A stretch of DNA of 64,000 nt. Source: an uncultured Fodinibius sp. (lineage in GTDB: Bacteria; Bacteroidota; Rhodothermia; Balneolales; Balneolaceae). The notes beneath the pieces are model-generated. The model was not told the origin of the DNA, ran no database searches, and saw only the letters and a list, made by a program, of their open reading frames with translations. This document shows positions 37,138-45,400 of the stretch, in pieces. Every line of letters begins with the position of its first letter. Within the stretch, counting starts at the first letter, position 1. The translations under genes and the position numbers were made by a program. The DNA is taken from contig CAJXMW010000003.1 of NCBI GenBank assembly GCA_913056235.1, forward strand, positions 310,001 through 374,000, given 5' to 3'.

Positions 37138-38427
37138 CTATTCCGTTGAGTTGTTTGAAAGTCCAAGTGTTGTGTGATAGTCTACTTTAGCACGAATGAG
37201 TTCAGTCTTGTGCATCTGCATTGACAATCGCGCCTGCGTAGCTTTATTGAGCTCAGTGATATATTCAGTAGCCGTAGCAGCTCCGTTTTTCATCTGACTG
37301 GATACGGACTTCACGACCTTCTGCCGCAAATCAATAACCTGCTGATCACGTGTAATTTGATCCTCAAGCGATTTCATACGCTGGCGTATTTTAATGAGCG
37401 ATGCACGTAACTGCCGCTCAAAAGCCCGCTCTTCCTGTTGGATATTCTTCTGCTGCATCGAGAATACTTTCTGCTGAATAGCTGCATTTTTAGCTCCCCA
37501 CAAATTCCACTTTACCTGCAGACCCACGATGTAATACGGATGCAGATCGTTCTCAAAAACATTAAATCCCGGACGACCATAGGCAGCCGTACCAAAAGCT
37601 GATAGCGACGGCCACTTATTTGTTTGAGCCAGCTCTTTCTGGTAATCCAGCGCCCTGCGATTCGTTTTATACAGCGAAAACTCGGGCCGCAGCTGTACCA
37701 ATGAATCCTGTTGGTTAGCAGGAACCTGATAATCAGGGAGTGCCAGCGAAGTCCCAGAACTAACCTGCTCATCAATCAGTTCTCCCAGCACCTCATAGCC
37801 CGACTGTATATTAGAGTTGATTTCTGCAGAGTCTTGCTGTGCCTTCACCAGTTCGGCTTCTAGAATATGTTGTTGATCAGCCAACAGCACTCCATTCTTC
37901 ACCTTAGAGTGCACACTTTTAAGTTGAGCGCGCAGACTTTTCAACATTGTTCCTACGATCTGGAGCTGTTGTTGAGCAAGCAATATCCCGAAATAAACCT
38001 CATTAACCTGCTCTTTAATCTTATGCAACTGAATCTGGGTAGATTTCTGCTGTGCTTGTCCCTCAATATCTTTCAATTTCTTTTTGATGCCCACCGCTCC
38101 TCCATTATAGATCGACTGGCTAACTTCCATCGTCGCCTTATATTGATCCTTGCTCAAATCCGGGCCACTAAAAGGCATGTTCGATGGAAACTGTAGCTCG
38201 GCTACTTCCGATTGGTAGGAAGCCGAAACTCCAAAATTGAGCTGTGGATAAGAGGCGGTATTTGCAATTCTTTTGTTGAGGTCGGTAATCTGTTGCTGCA
38301 GATCAATTTGTCTGGCCAATGGATATTCACTTTCAATCTGTGAATAACAGTATTCCAGACTTAATGAATCTGGAGGGGTAGGCTGTAAACTTCCGAATAG
38401 AATTGTAAAAACAACAGCAACTAGCAT
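37138..38427 (-). CDS. TolC-family outer-membrane efflux protein
   Basis: A 429-residue outer-membrane channel subunit. A short signal sequence is followed by two repeated coiled-coil and beta units with the TolC-family start YCYSQIESEYPLARQIDLQQ, the NLWG segment around residue 310 and long amphipathic helices rich in Gln. It would complete a tripartite path with the HlyD adaptor and ABC-2 permeases. It lies 7 bp downstream of the TetR gene and 2 bp before the adaptor. Confidence 0.93.
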   Translation of the reverse strand: MLVAVVFTILFGSLQPTPPDSLSLEYCYSQIESEYPLARQIDLQQQITDLNKRIANTASYPQLNFGVSASYQSEVAELQFPSNMPFSGPDLSKDQYKATMEVSQSIYNGGAVGIKKKLKDIEGQAQQKSTQIQLHKIKEQVNEVYFGILLAQQQLQIVGTMLKSLRAQLKSVHSKVKNGVLLADQQHILEAELVKAQQDSAEINSNIQSGYEVLGELIDEQVSSGTSLALPDYQVPANQQDSLVQLRPEFSLYKTNRRALDYQKELAQTNKWPSLSAFGTAAYGRPGFNVFENDLHPYYIVGLQVKWNLWGAKNAAIQQKVFSMQQKNIQQEERAFERQLRASLIKIRQRMKSLEDQITRDQQVIDLRQKVVKSVSSQMKNGAATATEYITELNKATQARLSMQMHKTELIRAKVDYHTTLGLSNNSTE

Positions 38428-38434
38428 AACGAAC

Positions 38435-39040
38435 TCATTTCTTTACGGCATTTAGGATAAACTTTGGCAACTCCTTCTTCCGCGCTTCCAAAAATTGATG
38501 ATACTGCTCCTCATTCATCTGGAAAACAGTTTTAATCATGGGCTGCGCAAGCACCGGAAACACGCAAAGTCCAATGGTGTTGATGATAAATTCCTGTGGC
38601 TGGATGGACTTCATTTCGCCGGCTTCAATCTCAGCCTCAATCTGCTTGACAAATTTTTCAGGCACCTCTACGCCCATCCCCTCAACAAATTCTTTAAAAC
38701 GGTCGGGATGCTGATTCATCTCGTGAATCACAAATCGTGGGAGATGCGGCTGTTGCCTGAACATATCATAATAGGTTTCCACCAGCTTCTCGATCTTGGG
38801 AACGAGCGCTAAATCAGAATTTAATACTTTAAAAATGACCGGAAAAAATTGACGCACGCTCTCCTGAAACACTTTCTGGAACAGCTTGTCCTTACTGCGG
38901 AAATAGTAATGCAGCATTGATTTATTTATACCTGCCTCATCGGCAATTTCCTGCATCCGGGCCCCAGAAAATCCCTGCTCCTGGAAAACCCTTTTAGCAG
39001 CTTCCAGAATTTGTTCTTCTGTTTCCAATTCTTCGGGCAT
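38435..39040 (-). CDS. TetR/AcrR family regulator of the efflux operon (CecR-like)
   Basis: A 201-residue repressor. The N-terminal HTH reads EEQILEAAKRVFQEQGFSGA, MQEIADEAGINKSMLHYYF and RSKDKLFQKVF. The ligand-binding half is all helical with a hydrophobic pocket. It is the first gene of the TolC-HlyD-ATPase-ATPase-permease-permease transcript, so autoregulation is likely. The gene order parallels E. coli cecR-ybhGFSR, with an added TolC. The ligand is unknown. Confidence 0.94.
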   Translation of the reverse strand: MPEELETEEQILEAAKRVFQEQGFSGARMQEIADEAGINKSMLHYYFRSKDKLFQKVFQESVRQFFPVIFKVLNSDLALVPKIEKLVETYYDMFRQQPHLPRFVIHEMNQHPDRFKEFVEGMGVEVPEKFVKQIEAEIEAGEMKSIQPQEFIINTIGLCVFPVLAQPMIKTVFQMNEEQYHQFLEARKKELPKFILNAVKK

Positions 39041-39081
39041 AGCAGTTATTCACTTTTGATTTAAAGATAAACTACATATTC

Positions 39082-39121
39082 TAACCATACGTTTCAACCA
39101 TTTAGTTAAAATTTATGGTTA
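39082..39121 (-). promoter_or_regulatory. Candidate TetR operator region (AACCAT half-sites)
   Basis: Three AACCAT half-sites lie 42-80 bp upstream of the TetR ATG: AACCAT (39083-39088), AACCAT (39096-39101) and the inverted ATGGTT (39115-39120). A -7-like TATCTTTA occurs between them and the gene on the minus strand. The spacing is not that of a textbook TetR palindrome, so this is only a candidate. Confidence 0.3.
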
Positions 39122-39151
39122 ATAATTAATCTATTATTGTATCAAAATAGA

Positions 39152-39184
39152 AAAACCCCTTCAGAAACATCCTGAAGAGGTTTT
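39152..39184 (-). terminator. Rho-independent terminator of the AAA+ ATPase gene
   Basis: A 13-bp stem with one mismatch (39152-39164 with 39172-39184) and a 7-nt loop is followed on the minus strand by T-rich sequence. It lies 23 bp past the stop of the ATPase gene and isolates it from the TetR operon. Confidence 0.85.
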
Positions 39185-39207
39185 AGAATCTTTAATTTGC
39201 TATAATT

Positions 39208-40920
39208 TTATCCGATACGCAGCTTCAAATTCTCGATTTTTTCGAGAATTTCACCGCGGTCCATTTCCTGATATCGTTCGGGTAGAAGCTCCTTGGAGGT
39301 ACATTCAATGACAGCACTGAGTGTTTGCAACTCGATTTCTTCGGGATAAGTTGGGGGGAGAAAATCATTGAGTGCCACATCCAAAATCTCAGGTGTAACT
39401 TTTTGCTTGTCATTAGCCGCTGCCCTGAACTTAGCGCGGGTCAGCGCCGCCTCCATATCCGCACCCGAAAACGTTTTGAGTCCCTGTTCAATGAGCTTTG
39501 GAACATAGTCTTCGGTGAGCTTTAGCCCTGTTTTCTTTTTCATGGCTTCAAACAACTCCACCCGCTCTTCCTGGGTATGGGGAGGAAATAAAGCAAGGTG
39601 TTCTTCTGCCCGTCCCTGCCGCTTCAAATCCACCGGCATCAGGTCGGGACGCGCCGTCATTAAAAACCAGATAATTTCACCCCGATTGCTTGTATCGCTC
39701 ATAAATGAGGCAATTTGGGAGAATACCCGACTTGATACCCCACTGTCACCACTGGCATCACGATCGCCCAGATAGGCATCGGCCTCATCTATCATCACCG
39801 CCACCGGTGCCATAGCCTTGAGCAATCCCAGAATCTTTTCCAGATTACCTTCGGTAACACCCTGCCACTGACTGCGGAAATTTTTCAGTTTCACCATCGG
39901 GATTCCCACTTCACTCGCAAAGCAAGTAACCATAAACGTTTTTCCGGTTCCTACCGGACCACAGACCAAATAACCCATGGGCAGCACATCCTGGTTGCCG
40001 TTTTTAAGGGCCTTTACGGCATGACGCAGATGTTCTTTCACCTTCGTATGACCAGCAACATTATCAAGGTTGTACTCTGTCTCCACGAATTCCAACAGTC
40101 CATAGGCCTCGGCTTCAATAAGCTCTTTCTTGGCCTCGGAGAGACGATTGTGAGTAATCGTTTCATTATTTTCTCGGGCATTAGACAGGATCCCACGCAA
40201 GTTAATAAAGTTCAAACCCGCCGTCTGCTGAGCCATCACCCGTTCGTTCACCTCGGATATCTGTTTAAACTCATCGCCCGGAGACTGATGCTTTATAAAT
40301 TTAATCCGCTGTTCCTGGTTGGGAATATTGATTTTGATTTCACTTGTGTACGGGTTTTGCACCAACGTTTTGTTGAGGTCGGCCAGATTTTCGGTGATTA
40401 ACACCGTCGTAAAGTCTGCCGCCAAAAACATCGGATCGTGCGCCCAGCGTGAAAGGTAAACCAGCGAGGTCCGATCTTCCGATCCTGTCGACCCAGCCTC
40501 ATTCATCGGCACGATGGTATCGGCATAATCGACAATCAGGGCGATACTTTTCTTATTATCGATGCGTACACGAAAATACTGCTCAAGCAGCGAAAACACC
40601 CGCACAGGATCTTTGGGTAGATTATTGGCATAATCGGTGCCCATCAGCGAATCGCGTCCAGATAACGCCTGGTTAAAATCTTTTTGGCTCTCCTGGTCAC
40701 GAAAATAAATACCTGAAGACCGGTCATAGAAAATGACGTAATCACGTGCCCCGAAAAACTCCTCTGATAAAAATGATTTCAACCGTACGAAATCGGTCCC
40801 CTCTTTGCGCTCTAGGGGTACCAAGTCGTGCACGTTGCCATGCAAGATAAATTGATTGATCGTACGACTTAAATACTTCTGGGCAAATTCAACGGCCCAT
40901 TTGGGATAATGATCAAACAT
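39208..40920 (-). CDS. AAA+ ATPase with degenerate N-terminal AAA-like domain
   Basis: A 570-residue cytosolic ATPase. Residues 1-270 look like an AAA fold without a P-loop: NQFILHGNVHDL replaces Walker A and SIALIVDYADTI resembles Walker B. The active domain has Walker A GPVGTGKT (321-328), Walker B VAVMIDEAD (373-381), sensor-1-like FLMTARPD, and the arginine-rich RQGRAEEHLALFPPHTQEE. This two-part plan recalls Ycf46-type ATPases, though that match is by eye. It is the last gene of a same-strand run from pspA. A link to PspA remodelling is inferred only. Confidence 0.88.
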   Translation of the reverse strand: MFDHYPKWAVEFAQKYLSRTINQFILHGNVHDLVPLERKEGTDFVRLKSFLSEEFFGARDYVIFYDRSSGIYFRDQESQKDFNQALSGRDSLMGTDYANNLPKDPVRVFSLLEQYFRVRIDNKKSIALIVDYADTIVPMNEAGSTGSEDRTSLVYLSRWAHDPMFLAADFTTVLITENLADLNKTLVQNPYTSEIKINIPNQEQRIKFIKHQSPGDEFKQISEVNERVMAQQTAGLNFINLRGILSNARENNETITHNRLSEAKKELIEAEAYGLLEFVETEYNLDNVAGHTKVKEHLRHAVKALKNGNQDVLPMGYLVCGPVGTGKTFMVTCFASEVGIPMVKLKNFRSQWQGVTEGNLEKILGLLKAMAPVAVMIDEADAYLGDRDASGDSGVSSRVFSQIASFMSDTSNRGEIIWFLMTARPDLMPVDLKRQGRAEEHLALFPPHTQEERVELFEAMKKKTGLKLTEDYVPKLIEQGLKTFSGADMEAALTRAKFRAAANDKQKVTPEILDVALNDFLPPTYPEEIELQTLSAVIECTSKELLPERYQEMDRGEILEKIENLKLRIG

Positions 40921-40973
40921 TAGCAGTTAGCAGACTAATTATCGTTAGGTTGTCAGAAAATTGTGACGGTTAA

Positions 40974-42248
40974 TCAATCCATAATGACAAGCTTCACCGT
41001 CTCGATGCGGCTTGGCGTAGCCTTGCTGATAATCACCTTGTTGCCATCTATCAGCAGCTCTTCGTTGACCTTTGGAATACGCCCCAGGGTATTAATGATA
41101 TAACCGGCTACTGTCTCATATTCACTGGATTCGGCCGGCAACTTAATCTCCGGATATTCTTGTTGCAGATCTTCAATTTCTACACCGCCACTCACGATAT
41201 AAGTATTACCTGAGAGTTTCTTAATAAAATGGTCTTCGGTATCGTACTCGTCCTGGATATCTCCCACAACTTCTTCCAAAAGATCTTCGATCGTTACCAT
41301 ACCGGCCGTGCCGCCATATTCATCAATAACGACAGCAACCGAGATGTTTGAGCTGCGAAATTCCGAAAGCAAATCCTTCGACTTCTGTGTAGCAGGCACC
41401 AGCTTGATGGGACGCATAATCTCGGTCAAATTGTCCGGATTACTGAACAGATCATAAGCAAAAATCACCCCAATGATATCGTCAATGCTTTCTTGGTAAA
41501 CAGGTAGCTTCGAAAAGCCGGAAGAGATAAACAACTTCAGTGTCTCGTCTAGGCTCGTATTCTTTTCTACAGCCACAATATCTGTCCGGGGAATCATCGA
41601 CTCTTTGACACGCTTGTTGGAAAGCTCCAACACATTATGCAAAATTTCAGAGTCTTCTTTATCCAAGTCCTGCCCGCCGGAGTCTCTTAGTTCTTGGAAA
41701 ATTAGTTCCACATCCTGACGGCGAAATACACGACCTGAGCGATCAATATCCGGATTAATAAGTTTAATAATGAAATCCGAACATTTATCTGCTAAAAAAA
41801 TCAACGGACGAAATACCCAGTTACAGATTTGTTGCGGAATGGCGATCACTTTGACCCACCAGTCGGCGTGAATTCGAAACAATGCTTTGGGTATAATCTC
41901 ACCAAAAAGCATAATCACCACCGATGCAATAAAGGTCTGTATCACAAGCACAAGAGCACTGCTCGGCATCGATCCAATCCATCCTTGATACAGCTCGGTA
42001 ATCGGTCCAACCAGAAAAAGGGTCATCAACGTAGCATAAACGACATTCACAATATTATTGCCCACCAATGTCGTCGTCAGAAAAGTCTCCGGATTCTGGG
42101 CAAAATAATTTACCACCCGTCCGGTCCATGAGCTTTTGCGCGACTCAATTTCCAACTTCAACCGATTTGCACTGACAAAGGCAATCTCAGAGCCGGAAAA
42201 AAATCCGCTGAGGATAATGGTAAATACTATAAGGAAGAACTCAGTCAC
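40974..42248 (-). CDS. CNNM / HlyC-CorC family transporter (GldE-like)
   Basis: A 424-residue membrane protein. The N-terminal DUF21/CNNM domain has four hydrophobic segments (start FFLIVFTIILSGFFSGSEIA, with conserved S-G-S-E), followed by a CBS pair (MIPRTDIVAVEKNTSL and SNISVAVVIDEYGGTAGMVT) and a C-terminal CorC_HlyC domain with AGYIINTLGRIPKVNE. Relatives handle Mg/Co efflux, or in Bacteroidota are called GldE. It starts 106 bp after the enoyl-CoA hydratase gene and is followed by the AAA+ ATPase after 53 bp. Confidence 0.94.
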   Translation of the reverse strand: MTEFFLIVFTIILSGFFSGSEIAFVSANRLKLEIESRKSSWTGRVVNYFAQNPETFLTTTLVGNNIVNVVYATLMTLFLVGPITELYQGWIGSMPSSALVLVIQTFIASVVIMLFGEIIPKALFRIHADWWVKVIAIPQQICNWVFRPLIFLADKCSDFIIKLINPDIDRSGRVFRRQDVELIFQELRDSGGQDLDKEDSEILHNVLELSNKRVKESMIPRTDIVAVEKNTSLDETLKLFISSGFSKLPVYQESIDDIIGVIFAYDLFSNPDNLTEIMRPIKLVPATQKSKDLLSEFRSSNISVAVVIDEYGGTAGMVTIEDLLEEVVGDIQDEYDTEDHFIKKLSGNTYIVSGGVEIEDLQQEYPEIKLPAESSEYETVAGYIINTLGRIPKVNEELLIDGNKVIISKATPSRIETVKLVIMD

Positions 42249-42354
42249 TTGATATATTTAATAATTACTTGGTAAATCTTTGTGATTTCTACGAGCTACT
42301 TTGTGTAACAACTGTTTCACAGAGAACCACAGAGCAGCACACACTTTCACAAAG

Positions 42355-43134
42355 TTATTTGCCCTTAAAGTCGGGTTTGCGTTTTTCGAGGAATGCCGAT
42401 GTTCCTTCCATCACATCTTCAGTTTCGCATAGCTGCCCAAACAGATCCGCCTCAACCTGGTATCCTGATTGATGATCTGCGTGGTAAACCGCTTTGATAG
42501 CATTGCGAATGGCAATAGGCCCATTTTTCAGAATCTTTTTAATTAATGATCGTGCCGCTTCGGCGGCATCTTCTTTGGTCACATCATTAACCAGCCCCAT
42601 CTGCTGGGCTTCATCGGCTTTCACTTGCTTGCCGGTTAAAATCATTTCGAGCGCACGCGATCGTCCAACGAGTTGTGTAAGTCGTTGCGTTCCACCATAA
42701 CCGGGAATAAGTCCCAGCCCCACTTCCGGCAACCCAAAAGCCGCATTATCGCTGGCAATACGCAAGTGGCAAGCCATCGCTAATTCGGCCCCACCTCCAA
42801 GTGCGTACCCATTCACTGCGGCCACAACGGGTTTCCGGGTATCCTCGATGAGTTGAAAAATCTGCTGCCCTTTCTGTGAAGCCATGCGTCCCGACCGATT
42901 GTCGAGCTCTCGCAGCTCGCTGATATCAGCGCCGGCCACAAAGGCCTTATCTCCGGCCCCCGTCACGATGACGGCTTCGATATCTTCATTTACCTGTATA
43001 GCTTTAAAAACATCAGCTAATTCGTTCAGTAGGTTGTCATTCAGTGCATTGAGTTTATCAGGACGATTAATCGTAACTGTAGCAATGCCATGATCATCCG
43101 TTTCAAAGAGGATCGACTGGTAAGACTGGCTCAT
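42355..43134 (-). CDS. Enoyl-CoA hydratase / crotonase
   Basis: A 259-residue crotonase hydrating 2-enoyl-CoA in beta-oxidation. The oxyanion-hole segment is KAFVAGADISEL. Both catalytic Glu sites are present (GGGAELAMACHLRIA and GLPEVGLGLIPGYGGTQRL), so it is a true hydratase and not an isomerase relative. The C-terminal part FLEKRKPDFKGK is typical. It stands 9 bp downstream of the 297-residue membrane coiled-coil gene, within the pspA run. Confidence 0.95.
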   Translation of the reverse strand: MSQSYQSILFETDDHGIATVTINRPDKLNALNDNLLNELADVFKAIQVNEDIEAVIVTGAGDKAFVAGADISELRELDNRSGRMASQKGQQIFQLIEDTRKPVVAAVNGYALGGGAELAMACHLRIASDNAAFGLPEVGLGLIPGYGGTQRLTQLVGRSRALEMILTGKQVKADEAQQMGLVNDVTKEDAAEAARSLIKKILKNGPIAIRNAIKAVYHADHQSGYQVEADLFGQLCETEDVMEGTSAFLEKRKPDFKGK

Positions 43135-43143
43135 AAGATTGAA

Positions 43144-44037
43144 TTATTCTTTAACGCGATTCGGAGTGTCAATTGTATCCGATTCGGATTCTTGTTCCTG
43201 TTCTTTTTCGATTTCCAAAAAATCCGAATCTAAGTCAATATCATCAAGGTCGGAATGTATGGGTAGAATATCGCTGTCCAGATCATCGATAATTTTTGAC
43301 GTCTCTTCTACTTCTTCAAGCAGATTATCAAGCTGAAAGCCAATTTCTTCGGGATTACTCATCGTCATGGACTGTTCATAAATATATCGAATAGCGTCTT
43401 CGATGGTTTCCAGGTGCGTTTCACAGATCAAATACTTTTCTTTGGCTATCTCAAATTTTTTGAGCCGCTTCTTGAGAATTCCCACTCGCCGCGCCTTGGT
43501 ACGTTTCAAGCGATCCGATTTCATGTTTTCAATCTTACGCTCTTCTTCCTGTACTTCACGTTTCAGGCTCTCTTCGACCGACGTATTCATATACAGTTGA
43601 TAACGCTTGTGCAGATCTAGCAGCGTTAAATAGTTGGAAATAAGCTCTTCAACCTTTTTGCGGATATTTTCAAGCAGGCCTTGTGAGCTATAGGGCAATT
43701 TGTCGAAGTTCTCTTTGATTAGCTTGGCAAGATGTTTAAGCACCAAAAATCGTTTTTTACTTTTTTGGTCCAGCTCCTGGAAGGTCGACTTTTCTTCGGC
43801 CGCCGGATTTCGCTCGCGCAACTTTCGGAGCTTCACATTCTTGCGGAACCGAGGCAACCGCGGCACAATACCAAGATACATCAGCTCTACGCCAAATGTC
43901 ATTGTTAAAATGAGATTAGAAACCAGTCCCATTCCACTCAGGGCAAATGCTGAGATAGTGGACACCAGCAGCACCCCCATATTCAGCGGGTGCAAAAAGG
44001 CTTCTCGTGTAAAGTTTATGGATTTGTCTTCACTCAT
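43144..44037 (-). CDS. Unknown membrane-anchored coiled-coil protein of the pspA cluster
   Basis: A 297-residue protein. Residues about 17-60 form two closely spaced TM helices (MGVLLVSTISAFALSGMGLV and ILTMTFGVELMYLGIV). The remaining 235 residues are highly charged and helical, with long predicted coiled coil, and end in an acidic tail (SDLDDIDLDSDFLEIEKEQE). I know no family name. Gaps to neighbours are 6 bp upstream and 9 bp downstream, so it is co-transcribed with the 153-residue coiled-coil gene and pspA. A membrane-proximal partner for PspA is inferred. Confidence 0.7.
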   Translation of the reverse strand: MSEDKSINFTREAFLHPLNMGVLLVSTISAFALSGMGLVSNLILTMTFGVELMYLGIVPRLPRFRKNVKLRKLRERNPAAEEKSTFQELDQKSKKRFLVLKHLAKLIKENFDKLPYSSQGLLENIRKKVEELISNYLTLLDLHKRYQLYMNTSVEESLKREVQEEERKIENMKSDRLKRTKARRVGILKKRLKKFEIAKEKYLICETHLETIEDAIRYIYEQSMTMSNPEEIGFQLDNLLEEVEETSKIIDDLDSDILPIHSDLDDIDLDSDFLEIEKEQEQESESDTIDTPNRVKE

Positions 44038-44043
44038 AATCTG

Positions 44044-44505
44044 CTAATGATCTTCCTTGGATTCTGTACCGGCCGACTCATCCTCTGGTAGTTCGGGAGA
44101 ACCTCTTCCGATCGTTTTATTCATGTTCATCGAATCAGCCTGCCGTTCGATTTCCTCGTATAGCAACCCCATCTCCATTTTTACCTGGCGCAGAGTATCT
44201 TTGGCCTTGGCTTTAGTCATTTCTTCGTCCAGCTGTTCCTCCGATTTCGTCGGGGTCTCATCAGACAAGTTGTCCATAGCAACGTCCAGCCGTGCTTCAA
44301 CGGATGCCAGTTTATGCTTCACGGAATACAGGAAACTATCGAAAGACTCCAGCATCTGGCTCTTATCCATATTTTTCAGGGCCTGCGTGATATTCTGGGT
44401 CTTCTTGGCGCGGGAATGCTTCTCCTTTATCTCACGCATCTTACGATAGTGCGTCTTGTACTCTTCCTTTAATCGTTCCCGTTCGCTGCGACTGTCGCTG
44501 GCCAT
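44044..44505 (-). CDS. Unknown soluble coiled-coil protein of the pspA cluster
   Basis: A 153-residue, highly charged all-helical protein without TM or signal sequence. Segments such as RERLKEEYKTHYRKMREIKE and SFLYSVKHKLASVEARLDVA show heptad patterns. The C-terminus is acidic and probably disordered. The middle RLDVAMDNL resembles the region of PspA reading ARMEMALDSV, so it might be a divergent, shortened PspA-like partner; this is a by-eye impression. It lies 12 bp after pspA and 6 bp before the membrane coiled-coil gene. Confidence 0.65.
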   Translation of the reverse strand: MASDSRSERERLKEEYKTHYRKMREIKEKHSRAKKTQNITQALKNMDKSQMLESFDSFLYSVKHKLASVEARLDVAMDNLSDETPTKSEEQLDEEMTKAKAKDTLRQVKMEMGLLYEEIERQADSMNMNKTIGRGSPELPEDESAGTESKEDH

Positions 44506-44517
44506 ATCTGTTCCTGC

Positions 44518-45306
44518 CTATGATTTAGACCGTTCCTTATTACCGATTGTCTTGTTGGATTCCTTCTCTTTCTCAGAAGCTTCCTCTTCGATCTCGATCT
44601 CTCCGTCAGAAGATCCAACACTTTTCTCTTTGTCCGGAGCTTCTACCTTGCCCATATCAGTCTTAAACTGCTTGACCAATTCCTGGGCACGTAACTTTTC
44701 GGCATTAGCTTCAATCTCCATGGTTTCGGTATCTACGCTGTCGAGCGCCATTTCCATGCGGGCTTCGTTCTTGGCGGTCTTTTCATTCAAGCGGTTGAGC
44801 ATCTCATCGTGCGTCTGATCCAATCCGCCGGTTTCGAACTGTTCAAGCGCATCAGCCACCTTGCCCTGCCATTCGGCCCGCTCGCTGGCACGCAGTGCTT
44901 CCTTGGCTTCCTGTATCTTGCGATCTTTCTCACGGACAAACGCCTTCTTCACCTTCAGCGCTTTCTCGTAAGCCTGCTCGGCAAATTCGAGCTGCTCCTT
45001 CGACGTCGACAAATTCTCTTTTGCCTGCTCGAGTTGCATAGCATATCCCTCGGCAATATCGTCCCGGTCAGCATTAATAGCCGACTTAATTTTTGCCGTC
45101 AGATCTTCGATCCGTTTTTCATACTTCTTTACTTCTTTCTGAAGCATGATCATATTCGCCTTAACCGTAGCGATATTTTCGTTCATCTGGGGAATCTGAT
45201 CGTTGAGATCCCGGATATTTTGCTCCAGAATAAGCTTTGGATCTTCCATTGAGCTTATAAATCCACCAAATAGCGACTTGATTGCACGAATAAATCGTTT
45301 AAACAT
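44518..45306 (-). CDS. pspA: Phage-shock protein A / IM30 family (bacterial ESCRT-III)
   Basis: A peripheral inner-membrane protein that polymerises on damaged membranes. At 262 residues it has the amphipathic N-terminal helix MFKRFIRAIKSLFGGFIS, the family segment EDPKLILEQNIRDLNDQIPQ, the long alpha1-alpha2 hairpin and the later ARMEMALDSVDTE helix. An extra acidic, Lys/Ser-rich tail of about 45 residues extends beyond the usual PspA end. AAAGGA lies about 10 bp before the ATG. A candidate promoter sits at 45352-45381. It begins the run with two coiled-coil genes. Confidence 0.93.
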   Translation of the reverse strand: MFKRFIRAIKSLFGGFISSMEDPKLILEQNIRDLNDQIPQMNENIATVKANMIMLQKEVKKYEKRIEDLTAKIKSAINADRDDIAEGYAMQLEQAKENLSTSKEQLEFAEQAYEKALKVKKAFVREKDRKIQEAKEALRASERAEWQGKVADALEQFETGGLDQTHDEMLNRLNEKTAKNEARMEMALDSVDTETMEIEANAEKLRAQELVKQFKTDMGKVEAPDKEKSVGSSDGEIEIEEEASEKEKESNKTIGNKERSKS

Positions 45307-45351
45307 GGTATTATTCCTTTTAATTAACTTTGCCCTGCCCTAACAGTACTT

Positions 45352-45381
45352 TAAAGTTATGTTAATTTAGTGATATTGCAA
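45352..45381 (-). promoter_or_regulatory. Candidate pspA promoter, TTG-N19-TAACTTTA
   Basis: Minus-strand TTG (45381-45379) and TAACTTTA (45359-45352) are 19 nt apart, the same sequence and spacing as at fbaB. The -33 end overlaps an 18-bp palindrome GATATT-N6-AATATC (45372-45389) that could be an operator. It lies 46 bp before the pspA ATG. Confidence 0.45.
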
Positions 45382-45400
45382 TTAATATCAGGGGCTGAAC

